DNA from: Ruminococcus sp.
GTDB taxonomy: Bacteria > Bacillota > Clostridia > Oscillospirales > Acutalibacteraceae
Direction: 5' to 3'
DNA length: 64,000 bases
Assembly: GCA_017411835.1 (NCBI GenBank)
Contig: JAFQPG010000014.1
Coordinates: forward strand, 62,001 to 126,000
The notes below the pieces were generated by a model. That model was not told where the DNA came from. It saw nothing but the letters and a program-made list of their open reading frames with translations, and searched no databases. Positions within the stretch are counted from its first letter, which is position 1. Every line of letters begins with the position of its first letter. Below, piece after piece: positions 48,768-56,715 of the stretch. Made by a program: the position numbers and the translations under genes.

Positions 48768-50711
48768 TTATTTAATAAGCTTTGTTTTTATTTCTTCAAC
48801 AGCTTTTTCGATAAAGCTGTCAAGGCTCATAGCGCCGAGGTCGCCCTCTTTTCTGTCACGAACAGAAACAGTATTGTTTTCGATATCCTTATCACCGACT
48901 AAAATCATATATGGCACCTTAGAAAGCTGTGCTTCTCTGATTTTAAAGCCGATTTTTTCGCTACGGTCGTCAATTTCTACGCGCATACCCTTTTGCTCGA
49001 GTGCCTTTTTAACCTCGTAGATATAATCAAGATGTCTGTCAGCAATCGGTAAAAGCTTAACCTGAACCGGTGCAAGCCACATTGGGAAAGCGCCCGCGTA
49101 TTTTTCAATAAGTAAAGCGAGTGTACGCTCGTAGCAACCAAGTGAAGTTCTGTGGATAATATATGGATTTTTCTTTACGCCGTCTTTGTCGACATATTCC
49201 ATGGAGAACTTTTCAGCAAGCATCTGGTCAACTTGAATTGTAATGAGGGTATCTTCCTTACCAAATACGTTTTTAATCTGGATATCAAGCTTTGGACCAT
49301 AGAAAGCCGCCTCGCCGATACCAACCTTGTAAGGAATTCCAAGATGGTCAAGAATTTTGCCCATAATGCCCTGTGCTTCGTCCCACTGCTCTTGTGTGCC
49401 GATGTATTTTTCTCTATCATTAGGGTCCCATTGTGAGAAACGGTAGGATACATCTTCGTAAAGTCCTAATGTCTTTAAGCAATAAATCGCAAGCTCTAAG
49501 CAATGCTTAAACTCGTCTTCGAGCTGTTCAGGAGTACACATAAGATGTCCTTCAGAAATAGTGAACTGACGAACACGAATAAGGCCATGCATCTCACCAC
49601 TTGCTTCATTTCTGAAAAGCGTTGATGTTTCGTTAAATCGCATTGGTAAATCACGATAAGAACGCTGACGGTTTAAGTATGCCTGATACTGGAACGGACA
49701 AGTCATCGGACGAAGCGCAAAAACTTCGTCGTCTTTTTCCTCGTCACCTAAAACAAACATACCTTCCTTGTAATGTCCCCAGTGACCTGATAATTTATAC
49801 AAATCTGATTTTGCCATAAGTGGTGTTTTTGTAAGCTGCCAGCCGTGTGACTGCTCCAAGTCTTCTACAAAACGCTGTAAAAGCTGAATAATACGAGCAC
49901 CCTTTGGTAAAAGAATAGGTAAACCCTGACCGATAAGCGGTGAGGTTGTGAAAAGCTCAAGCTCACGGCCAAGCTTATTGTGGTCACGCTTTAAAGCCTC
50001 TTCCTGTCTTACTAAATATTCTTCAAGCTGAGACGCTTTAGGAAAAGAAATACCGTACACACGACAAAGCTGTGCGCTTTTAGCATCGCCTCTCCAGTAA
50101 GCACCTGTGCAGTTTGTAAGCTTGATTGCTTTGATTTGGGAAACGCTCATAAGATGAGGACCTGCGCAAAGGTCAGTAAACTCGCCCTGTTTGTAAAAAC
50201 TGATTGGCTCGCCTTTGTCAGCATGCTCTGATGCAAGCTCAACCTTATATGGTTCGCCCATCTCTTCTAAAAGCTTGATAGCTTCTTTTGGCTCAAGCTC
50301 AAAACGAGAAAGCTCAAGACCAGATTTAACGATAGCCTTCATTTCTTTTTCTATCTTTTCGATGTCCTCAGTTGAAAATGGCTTTTCAACATCAAAGTCG
50401 TAGTAAAAGCCCTCGTCAATAGCAGGACCGATAGCAAACTTTGCATTCGGGAAAATACGCTTTACAGCCTGCGCAAGGATATGAGAGGTTGTGTGCCAAA
50501 AAGCCTTTTTGCCCTCTTCATCATCAAAAGTAAGCAGTTCTAATTTGCAGTCTTTTGTAAGCGCAGTACGTAAATCACAAACCTCACCGTCAATCTTTGC
50601 GGCACAAACAGATTTGTAAAGACCAGCGCCGATAGACTTCGCAACTTCTGCTGCAGTAATGTTTTCTTCATACTCGCGGATAACTCCGCCTTTTAACTCA
50701 ACATTTATCAT
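48768..50711 (-). CDS. thrS: Threonyl-tRNA synthetase
   Basis: Charges tRNA-Thr. 647 aa. An N-terminal TGS domain (about 1-62), the editing domain with HTTSHILAQAVKRIFP (about 72-87, HxxxH) and DLCAGPHL (about 181-188), and a class II catalytic core: motif 2 in RNEASGEMHGLIRVRQFTISEGHLM and motif 3 in HRTSLGCYERTLALLIEKYAGAFP. The zinc Cys/His/His set is present (MTCPFQYQ and the two His). The C-terminal anticodon domain spans about 540-645. Controlled by the T-box leader upstream. Confidence 0.97.
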   Translation of the reverse strand: MINVELKGGVIREYEENITAAEVAKSIGAGLYKSVCAAKIDGEVCDLRTALTKDCKLELLTFDDEEGKKAFWHTTSHILAQAVKRIFPNAKFAIGPAIDEGFYYDFDVEKPFSTEDIEKIEKEMKAIVKSGLELSRFELEPKEAIKLLEEMGEPYKVELASEHADKGEPISFYKQGEFTDLCAGPHLMSVSQIKAIKLTNCTGAYWRGDAKSAQLCRVYGISFPKASQLEEYLVRQEEALKRDHNKLGRELELFTTSPLIGQGLPILLPKGARIIQLLQRFVEDLEQSHGWQLTKTPLMAKSDLYKLSGHWGHYKEGMFVLGDEEKDDEVFALRPMTCPFQYQAYLNRQRSYRDLPMRFNETSTLFRNEASGEMHGLIRVRQFTISEGHLMCTPEQLEDEFKHCLELAIYCLKTLGLYEDVSYRFSQWDPNDREKYIGTQEQWDEAQGIMGKILDHLGIPYKVGIGEAAFYGPKLDIQIKNVFGKEDTLITIQVDQMLAEKFSMEYVDKDGVKKNPYIIHRTSLGCYERTLALLIEKYAGAFPMWLAPVQVKLLPIADRHLDYIYEVKKALEQKGMRVEIDDRSEKIGFKIREAQLSKVPYMILVGDKDIENNTVSVRDRKEGDLGAMSLDSFIEKAVEEIKTKLIK

Positions 50712-50742
50712 ATTATCTCTCCTAATAAAAATGTACTGAAAT

Positions 50743-50980
50743 AAAAAAACGTCCTAATATTCTATAAAAGAATATTAGGACGACAATAAACTAAGTCGTG
50801 GTTCCACCTAACTTCGGTATAAAAACCCTCTTTAACCTATATCGCGGTCAGCCGTCGTGCCATTTCCTGCACAATCTCAAAGGTGGTATCCTCATTATAA
50901 TGCTGTTGCCTTCCAGCAAACGGCAACTCTCTGTAAGCACAAAAAAACAAGGCATTGTCCTTATCAACGATAAATATTAC
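50743..50980 (-). promoter_or_regulatory. T-box riboswitch leader of thrS
   Basis: The minus strand carries the T-box AGGTGGAACCACG (50809-50797), followed by a 13-bp terminator stem CGTCCTAATATTC / GAATATTAGGACG (50782-50750) and a T-run. Upstream, AGAGAG and a GTTGCC/GGCAAC apical hairpin fit Stem I. The specifier is read as ACC (50887-50885), a threonine codon, in GATACCA. Uncharged tRNA-Thr should favour antitermination. This fills most of the 312-bp gap between thrS and the dockerin gene. Confidence 0.93.
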
Positions 50981-50986
50981 CTAAAT

Positions 50987-51015
50987 AATATATCACTTTA
51001 AAAATAAAGTGTCAA
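50987..51015 (-). promoter_or_regulatory. Sigma-A promoter of thrS with an inverted repeat in its spacer
   Basis: Minus strand: TTGACA (51015-51010), a 17-base spacer, TATATT (50992-50987). The spacer is filled by CACTTTA-TTTT-TAAAGTG, which may be the terminator of the preceding gene. The -35 starts 8 bases after that gene's stop. Confidence 0.78.
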
Positions 51016-51023
51016 TGTTTAAA

Positions 51024-52430
51024 TTATAACAATTCTGCAATAAATCGCTGAACATAACTTGCATCTAAAACAGTAACCTCTGCATCAAAGTCAGCGTCGG
51101 CAAAAGCTAAATTGTAAAGCGGTAAGTCGATGTCTTTTGCAATATATCTTTGGATATTTGTCGCATCCATTACATCAACATAGCCGTCTACGTTACAATC
51201 TCCTCGGTTAAAGCTTACATTTAAGCTGTTTGACAAGGCTGAGTCAGCAAAGCTGCCTTTGTCACAAACTACAACAGGATCGCAACCGCTTGAAAAAGCC
51301 TTTGAGCTAATCATAATAATCTCAGGCGGTACACTAATAGCAGACAGTTTAGTACAGCTTGCAAAAGCATCATCAGAAACCGATGCAACATCACTAGACA
51401 TCAAAGCGACCTCGAGGCTTGAGCAATACGCAAAAGCGCCCTTGCTTAACACGACATTATTTCCTCTTATAAAAGCGTATGAAAGCTTAGAGCAATTAAT
51501 AAACGCTCCTTTGCCTATCAAACCGGTTGTAAACGGAAGCTCAACACACGAAAGCTTTGAGCAATTAGCAAATGCTTCTTCGTCAATCATAATAAGTCCG
51601 TTTGTCAAAGTAATGCTCTGAAGATTTGCACAGTTCATAAATGCACGTGCGCCAATAGAAAAAACTGACGACGGTACATTCAACGAAGTAACAGAGGTAT
51701 TGCCGTAAAAGGCGTTTGGAGCAATCTGCTTTATGGTAGATGGAACAGAAACTGCAGATAAAGCGCCGTTGTAAGCAACAAGGATATCGTCGCCGAGCGT
51801 GACAAAATCTGTGCTGTTTTCAAGCCATTTTGTAGAATAGAAAGCATCAGCGCCAATGAAGCTGACGCTATCGGTCACATCAACGCTAGCAAGCAAATCA
51901 CACTCGTAAAAAGCGCCCTCACAGATAGAAGTCAGCTTATCCCCTGCTTTAAAAGAAGTAATGGTTTTGTTTCGTAAAAAAGCATAAGGTGAAATGCTAC
52001 AAATGCTGTCAGGTAAAGTAACACTAGACAAAGTACCGTTATAGCTAACAAGCGCAGAGCCAACCGCTAAAAACTCGTCAGTAGACTCAAAAAGAAACGG
52101 TGTGTCGTAAAAAGCAAATGCTCCGACATATTTAACAGAACTATGGTTGCTTAAAGTACTAAGCGAGGTACAACCGTAAAACGCTCTGTCACCTATGGAA
52201 TAAACATTGCTGTGAAGCTTTACTGATTTAATTGTAGTATTATTTTCAAATGCGCTTTCGCCAATCACTCTAACAGATGACGGTATAGTAACACTTGTAT
52301 TAGTACCTGTATATGACATCAAAACTCCGTCTTCAACCACAAAATCGGTATCAGCCGAAAAAGCAGAGCTGATAGTAAGCATACACGCAAGTATTAATAT
52401 AGCGCAAAAAACAGATAAAATCTTTTTCAT
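51024..52430 (-). CDS. Secreted BspA-type leucine-rich-repeat protein with dockerin domain
   Basis: 468 aa. A signal peptide (KKILSVFCAILILACMLTISSAFSA) is followed by many ~23-residue LRR_5/BspA repeats (for example SVTIPSSVRVIGESAFENN, SVDVTDSVSFIGADAFYS), about 45-400. The C-terminus (about 405-468) is a type I dockerin with two calcium loops: DCNVDGYVDVMDATNIQRYIA and DADFDAEVTVLDASYVQRFIA. It should be exported and attach to a cohesin scaffold at the surface. No cohesin gene is in the window. Start at the ATG 52430 with AAGGA nine bases upstream. Confidence 0.88.
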   Translation of the reverse strand: MKKILSVFCAILILACMLTISSAFSADTDFVVEDGVLMSYTGTNTSVTIPSSVRVIGESAFENNTTIKSVKLHSNVYSIGDRAFYGCTSLSTLSNHSSVKYVGAFAFYDTPFLFESTDEFLAVGSALVSYNGTLSSVTLPDSICSISPYAFLRNKTITSFKAGDKLTSICEGAFYECDLLASVDVTDSVSFIGADAFYSTKWLENSTDFVTLGDDILVAYNGALSAVSVPSTIKQIAPNAFYGNTSVTSLNVPSSVFSIGARAFMNCANLQSITLTNGLIMIDEEAFANCSKLSCVELPFTTGLIGKGAFINCSKLSYAFIRGNNVVLSKGAFAYCSSLEVALMSSDVASVSDDAFASCTKLSAISVPPEIIMISSKAFSSGCDPVVVCDKGSFADSALSNSLNVSFNRGDCNVDGYVDVMDATNIQRYIAKDIDLPLYNLAFADADFDAEVTVLDASYVQRFIAELL

Positions 52431-52448
52431 ACTAACCAATCCTTATAA

Positions 52449-52464
52449 AAAGCCGTATGGCTTT
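52449..52464 (-). terminator. Second small hairpin before the dockerin gene
   Basis: Minus strand AAAGCC / GGCTTT with a 4-base loop and TTTTTAT following. It may be a backup terminator for the membrane-protein gene, or a leader hairpin of the dockerin gene. Confidence 0.5.
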
Positions 52465-52473
52465 ATGCAGAAA

Positions 52474-52494
52474 ATGGGCGGATTAACCGCCCAT
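52474..52494 (-). terminator. Terminator of the 422-aa membrane protein gene
   Basis: Perfect 8-bp stem ATGGGCGG / CCGCCCAT with a 5-base loop and TTTTCTGC on the minus strand. Confidence 0.8.
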
Positions 52495-52499
52495 AATTA

Positions 52500-53768
52500 T
52501 CAGATAACGTCGTCCTCAGTAATCTCAAGAATGAGCCTATCAATTCTATCCATACGAGAATCTGTGTATTCCATATTGGAGCTATCTTCTTCTTCGTCGT
52601 AGGTGCTGTCTGCTTTTGTGATATACATATCAGCAGACTCAGAAGGCTCCATAGGTGCATCGTACTCATTAACAGCGTCAGAATCAACCGGCAAAATAAA
52701 GTCGTCATCTTCCGGTACTGTGCCGTAAATAAAGTCACTTGTATCGACATCGTCGTAATCACCACTACCGTTTTCGATAGATGCCTGAGCAACCTCGAAG
52801 AACACATCATCACTAACGGAGAGCTGTTCGCTTTCTTTTTTGTACTGCGCACTTTGTGCTTGTGCACCGTTTGTAACAGAACCTGCAATCGCGCCGATTT
52901 CAGCTTCTTCGTTGTCGATTTCCTTATATTCCTCGTCCTTGTCTTCAATGTATTCAATTTCATCTTTGCGTCTGACGTTAGCGCTCAATTCAATAACGAA
53001 AGCAAAAATGTAAAGTCCGAGTAATAAAAGCTCGATGCTCTCGAGATTATTAAACACATTAAAGTTGACGCTTGAATAAATATAATCGCTAATGAGGCTA
53101 TGTATGCTATAAGAAATTAAAACAACAACTGCAGGTAAACCGTAAATAAACGCGGTTTTTACAGGACTTTTGCCCTTCATAAGCGCGATAATCATCGCAT
53201 AATTGAAAAGGAACAATGTTGCAAAAATATAGCACGCGAGAATCGTAACATCAGTAACCGCAATAGACACAGTAGTAAACTGCATAAAGCACTCAACAAG
53301 TCTTAAAGCGCCCCAAAGTGCAGGCACCAGATAAAAAACAGCCAAGCCCTTTACCCCGCCGTTACCGACAAAATGGTTAAGTCCGAGTACTACAAAAACA
53401 ATAGCACATAAAAGGGTGAGCACGATATCAGCAATCTCGAAAAAGCCGGCGCTCATACTTCTCATAAGCACAAAAGTACGGTTAGCACCCTCGCTTGCAA
53501 GAGCGACTGCAAGGAAAAGTCCAAGCACACCACAAACAACGTTTTTCTTAATGAGATAAACAGGTGCTATTTTTCTATCTGTCAGGCAGAAAATAACTGC
53601 AAAAAGCAAAACAAGCACCGCACAAGCGATAGAAAGATACGAAAGCATCAGGTCATTAAAGCCGAAGAACAGACCATCTGCACCCATAAAGAATATCTGT
53701 ATAATCTTGATCGCTACAGCCGCTATGGAAAGTGGCACAAAAGCAATCCATGATAATTTAGAGGTCAT
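52500..53768 (-). CDS. Unrecognised multi-pass membrane protein with long acidic tail
   Basis: 422 aa; no family recognised. Residues 1-265 hold about eight hydrophobic segments (for example LSYLSIACAVLVLLFAVIFC, VCGVLGLFLAVALA, IADIVLTLLCAIVFVVLGL, VTILACYIFATLFLFNYAMI). The last ~155 residues are cytoplasmic-looking and strongly acidic (EIEYIEDKDEEYKEIDNEE, DYDDVDTSDF, YDEEEDSSNMEYTD), ending in VI. The gene has its own sigma-A promoter and terminator and a good AAAAGGAG site, so it is a real, expressed gene. It lies between a dockerin protein and DacF-like pseudoenzymes, both envelope proteins. Confidence 0.7.
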   Translation of the reverse strand: MTSKLSWIAFVPLSIAAVAIKIIQIFFMGADGLFFGFNDLMLSYLSIACAVLVLLFAVIFCLTDRKIAPVYLIKKNVVCGVLGLFLAVALASEGANRTFVLMRSMSAGFFEIADIVLTLLCAIVFVVLGLNHFVGNGGVKGLAVFYLVPALWGALRLVECFMQFTTVSIAVTDVTILACYIFATLFLFNYAMIIALMKGKSPVKTAFIYGLPAVVVLISYSIHSLISDYIYSSVNFNVFNNLESIELLLLGLYIFAFVIELSANVRRKDEIEYIEDKDEEYKEIDNEEAEIGAIAGSVTNGAQAQSAQYKKESEQLSVSDDVFFEVAQASIENGSGDYDDVDTSDFIYGTVPEDDDFILPVDSDAVNEYDAPMEPSESADMYITKADSTYDEEEDSSNMEYTDSRMDRIDRLILEITEDDVI

Positions 53769-53824
53769 AATGCATCTCCTTTTTCAAAAGTTATAATAAT
53801 CCATACTAACTTTTATATATCTAT

Positions 53825-53853
53825 ATTTTATAATAGCCGTATTTACTAGTCAA
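53825..53853 (-). promoter_or_regulatory. Sigma-A promoter of the 422-aa membrane protein gene
   Basis: Minus strand: TTGACT (53853-53848), a 17-base spacer, TAAAAT (53830-53825). Confidence 0.7.
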
Positions 53854-53945
53854 GTTAATTTATTGTAAACATTACGAAAAACCGCATTAAATCGCTGTTT
53901 TTGAAAGATTTTAGCAAATGACAATCTATATAAAACGCAAAAGAA

Positions 53946-53968
53946 AAAGCGCCTATAAAAGACGCTTT
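53946..53968 (-). terminator. Terminator of the DacF-like pair
   Basis: 8-bp stem AAAGCGTC / GGCGCTTT (one G-U) with a 7-base loop and TTCTTTTG on the minus strand. Confidence 0.75.
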
Positions 53969-53977
53969 AAAAATTCT

Positions 53978-55303
53978 TTATCTTTTGTTTCTACGCTTTT
54001 GAGCTTGTGCCCTTTTCTTTTTGGTATATGACGACGAAATGCCGACATAAACAACAAATAAAACAATGACAATAAACACAGAAATCAAGAACCATACTGA
54101 GGTCAGCACGCTTTTAACAAGCTCTGTTATATACAAAATAAAGCTGACTTTTACATTCTCTTGTGCTATCAGGTTAATTTGTGTGACTGACTCGCCCTTG
54201 TAGTACACGGTAGCCGTGGTGACAATATCGCCCTTTGAGATAGGTGCACTGATAGGCTCTGTGGTATCAGGGGTAACCACAACATCTGCTTCTTTGTAAT
54301 CATTTGGCAAAATGATGTTAAGGTCAGTTTCAGGAACAAGCAAAATCGAGTCTGTATCCCACGCGTGCTCTACCTTCTGCTCGCAAATCGGTGTATCCTT
54401 AGTCACCTGTGTTACAAACTGCAAATTCAAAAATGCCCATCTGAACATATTTGCGGCTTCTATCATACAGTACTGCTCGGTTACATCACGCTCGTAATTA
54501 TACGGTGCTTGCAAGCATACAATAAGATATGCATAGCCGTCATACACCGCGGTGCTGACAAGGCATCTGCCGCCTTGGTCAGTAGTGCCGTTTTTGACGC
54601 CTGTAGCGTAAGTGTAGAAATAATCTCCGCCTCTGCCTGAATCAATCATATAGTTTGTAGTGGTAATCGGATATTCGTCACCCTTGAGATAATATGTCGA
54701 TGTAGAGCAGATTTTTGAAAACATCGGTAAACCTAAGGCATACTTTGTCATTATATACATATCGCGAGCTGTGGTGTAGTGCTCAGGGTCGTAAACACCG
54801 GTTGTATTTGTAAAATGAGTACCTTTACAACCTAGCTCTTTTGCCTTTTTGTTCATCATATCGACAAAATCTGTACCCGACTGTGTTGTAATATAATCAG
54901 CAAGTACGGTAGCCGAGTCGTGACCGACAGGCACCATAAGCGCATAAAGCAAATCGGTAACAGAAAGCTTTTTGCCGGCGTGCCACTCAAGGCCGGACAG
55001 CGCAATTCCGTTTTGCTCAAGTGAATCAAGCAACGATTTTTTTATTTCAATCTTCGTGTTGTCGTAATCATCAAAATACTCAACCGCAATGATATAGGTC
55101 ATAATCTTTGTCAAAGATGCAGGATAACGCTTTGAGTCAGCGTCCTTTTCAAACACCACCATATCAGAGTCGAGATTCACCATCAGCATAGACTCGGAAT
55201 AGGTCTTAACATCACAATCAAAGCTAATCGCTGATGTGCTGATGCAACTAAACATAGAGATAGTAACAATCAACACGAAAAATATGCTAATAAATTTCTT
55301 CAT
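53978..55303 (-). CDS. DacF-like D-alanyl-D-alanine carboxypeptidase with altered SxN and KTG motifs
   Basis: 441 aa, serine-type S11 peptidase. Signal peptide at the N-terminus (ISIFFVLIVTISMFSCIST), catalytic SxxK present (YPASLTKIMT, about 63-66). The second motif, normally S-G-N, reads PVGHDSA, and KTG reads VKNG. So acylation residues are there but the other two boxes are altered; activity is doubtful. The end has a membrane segment (VWFLISVFIVIVLFVVYVGI) and a very basic tail. It starts 2 bp after a still more degenerate paralogue, in the same operon. Confidence 0.85.
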   Translation of the reverse strand: MKKFISIFFVLIVTISMFSCISTSAISFDCDVKTYSESMLMVNLDSDMVVFEKDADSKRYPASLTKIMTYIIAVEYFDDYDNTKIEIKKSLLDSLEQNGIALSGLEWHAGKKLSVTDLLYALMVPVGHDSATVLADYITTQSGTDFVDMMNKKAKELGCKGTHFTNTTGVYDPEHYTTARDMYIMTKYALGLPMFSKICSTSTYYLKGDEYPITTTNYMIDSGRGGDYFYTYATGVKNGTTDQGGRCLVSTAVYDGYAYLIVCLQAPYNYERDVTEQYCMIEAANMFRWAFLNLQFVTQVTKDTPICEQKVEHAWDTDSILLVPETDLNIILPNDYKEADVVVTPDTTEPISAPISKGDIVTTATVYYKGESVTQINLIAQENVKVSFILYITELVKSVLTSVWFLISVFIVIVLFVVYVGISSSYTKKKRAQAQKRRNKR

Positions 55304-55305
55304 TG

Positions 55306-56622
55306 TTACTCTCCCTGCTGTGATGATTTAGTATCTTTACTTTTTTTACTGCTTTTATCGGTCTTTTGTGTAGGACTTTGTGTTTCCTCTAAGGCAGACT
55401 GCTCTTCGCTTTCCTGCTCTTTACTCGGTGTAAGGGTTGCATCAAACATAGAGCCTAAAAAGCTTGTTATGTCGCCATACATACTGACGCCTACTGACGA
55501 ATCAGAGATAAGGTCAATAGTCTCGTAATACCTGCCGTCATAATACAGATTTGCTGTACCCATATTCTGACCCTCAAAAACAGGCAATTTAACATCCAAG
55601 GTTTCATCAACCTTGATAGTAATCATATCAGCAGTATAGGTATCAGGCACGCTTCTGACGATGTCCTCGCCTACAGTCAAATTGATATCCGTTTCACCCC
55701 ACGGAGTTGTTGCGGTAACAGTTTTTAAAACTGACGAATCAGATATAATCTGCTTGTTGCCGAGATAAAGATAAACCCAAGAGAAAAATAGCTTTGCTTC
55801 AGTAAACGCATTATGCTCGCTGCTTACCTGTGAGCCTAAAGTAATGCAAACATAATCAAGGTTGTTGTAATTAGCAACCGAAACAAGATTTCCACGTGCT
55901 ACCTTATCAACGCCATACTTGCCATTTTCAGTATAGGTAAAGTAGTACGGACTTTTTTTCTTAAGTAATGAATTGTTTGTAGTAATGGTTTTATCCGGCA
56001 TTTTTTTAGTGCTTATCGTATATTCAACAGCACCGGATATTTCTTTATAATCAGGGGTATCAAGTGCGCATTTGATGATTTTATACAAATCTTTACAGGT
56101 GGTGTACTGGGTTTTATCAAACACCGCAGCAGGAGAAGTGAACTTAGTCTTTTTACAGCCTAAGTCTCTCGCCTTTTTATTCATAAGCGCTACAAAGTCA
56201 TCCACTTTGCCCTTTGATACATAATCAGCTAAAACAAAGGAAGCATCCTTGCCGTTTGTAAGCATAATGCAGTAAAGCAAATCTTTAACAGTCAAGGTTT
56301 TACCGACGTATTTATCAAGCGAGTTGTCAGGCTCAGCGATTGCATCAAGCACCGACTTTTTAATTTCCACCTTTTCTTCAATATCGGCGACATTATTGCG
56401 CGCAACGATAAAGGTCATTATATTTGTAAGATACGACTGGTAACGGACACCGCTTGAGTTTTTTTCGTAAACAAAGGTATCGGTATTAAGGTTTGCTACC
56501 AAAACAGCACGCGACGTACTTTCAACAGGACAATCGTATGAAAATGCAGAAAAAGGTATTGTACTTGCGCATAAAATGACACAAAGCATCAAACAAACGC
56601 AAAAAATTAGTTTTTTCTTCAT
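55306..56622 (-). CDS. DacF-like pseudoenzyme (no catalytic motifs)
   Basis: 438 aa, clearly paralogous to the next gene (same segments LLY.IM, MNKKARDLGCKKTKFTSPAAVFD, matching MNKKAKELGCKGTHFTNTTGVYD). All three active-site boxes are lost: SxxK reads SYLTN (Ser to Tyr, Lys to Asn), SxN reads TNGKDA and KTG reads DKVARG. A signal peptide is present (KKLIFCVCLMLCVILCAS). The tail (about 395-438) is Glu/Ser/Lys-rich and low in complexity with no membrane segment. It probably binds peptidoglycan or its partner without hydrolysing. Confidence 0.82.
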   Translation of the reverse strand: MKKKLIFCVCLMLCVILCASTIPFSAFSYDCPVESTSRAVLVANLNTDTFVYEKNSSGVRYQSYLTNIMTFIVARNNVADIEEKVEIKKSVLDAIAEPDNSLDKYVGKTLTVKDLLYCIMLTNGKDASFVLADYVSKGKVDDFVALMNKKARDLGCKKTKFTSPAAVFDKTQYTTCKDLYKIIKCALDTPDYKEISGAVEYTISTKKMPDKTITTNNSLLKKKSPYYFTYTENGKYGVDKVARGNLVSVANYNNLDYVCITLGSQVSSEHNAFTEAKLFFSWVYLYLGNKQIISDSSVLKTVTATTPWGETDINLTVGEDIVRSVPDTYTADMITIKVDETLDVKLPVFEGQNMGTANLYYDGRYYETIDLISDSSVGVSMYGDITSFLGSMFDATLTPSKEQESEEQSALEETQSPTQKTDKSSKKSKDTKSSQQGE

Positions 56623-56640
56623 AGTATTTTCCTTTAAAAT

Positions 56641-56655
56641 ATGATATTATATCAT
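56641..56655. promoter_or_regulatory. 15-bp palindrome at the DacF-like operon start point
   Basis: ATGATAT-T-ATATCAT, perfect 7-1-7 inverted repeat just downstream of the operon's -10 box and in the divergent region with the metallophosphoesterase gene. Operator candidate. Confidence 0.4.
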
Positions 56656-56656
56656 T

Positions 56657-56685
56657 ATATTACAATAAAAGATAAATTATATCAA
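56657..56685 (-). promoter_or_regulatory. Sigma-A promoter of the DacF-like operon
   Basis: Minus strand: TTGATA (56685-56680), a 17-base spacer, TAATAT (56662-56657). Confidence 0.6.
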
Positions 56686-56715
56686 TCATTTTTTCAAATT
56701 TCAGGAGGAATAGTT

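Noticed and set aside
50798-51001. 67-codon plus-strand frame in the thrS leader
   Set aside because: It is the antisense of the T-box element; no start signal.
52463-52963. 166-codon minus-strand frame inside the 422-aa membrane protein gene
   Set aside because: It lies in a shifted frame across the acidic tail, giving a Ser/Thr/Lys-rich artefact; the terminator lies inside it.
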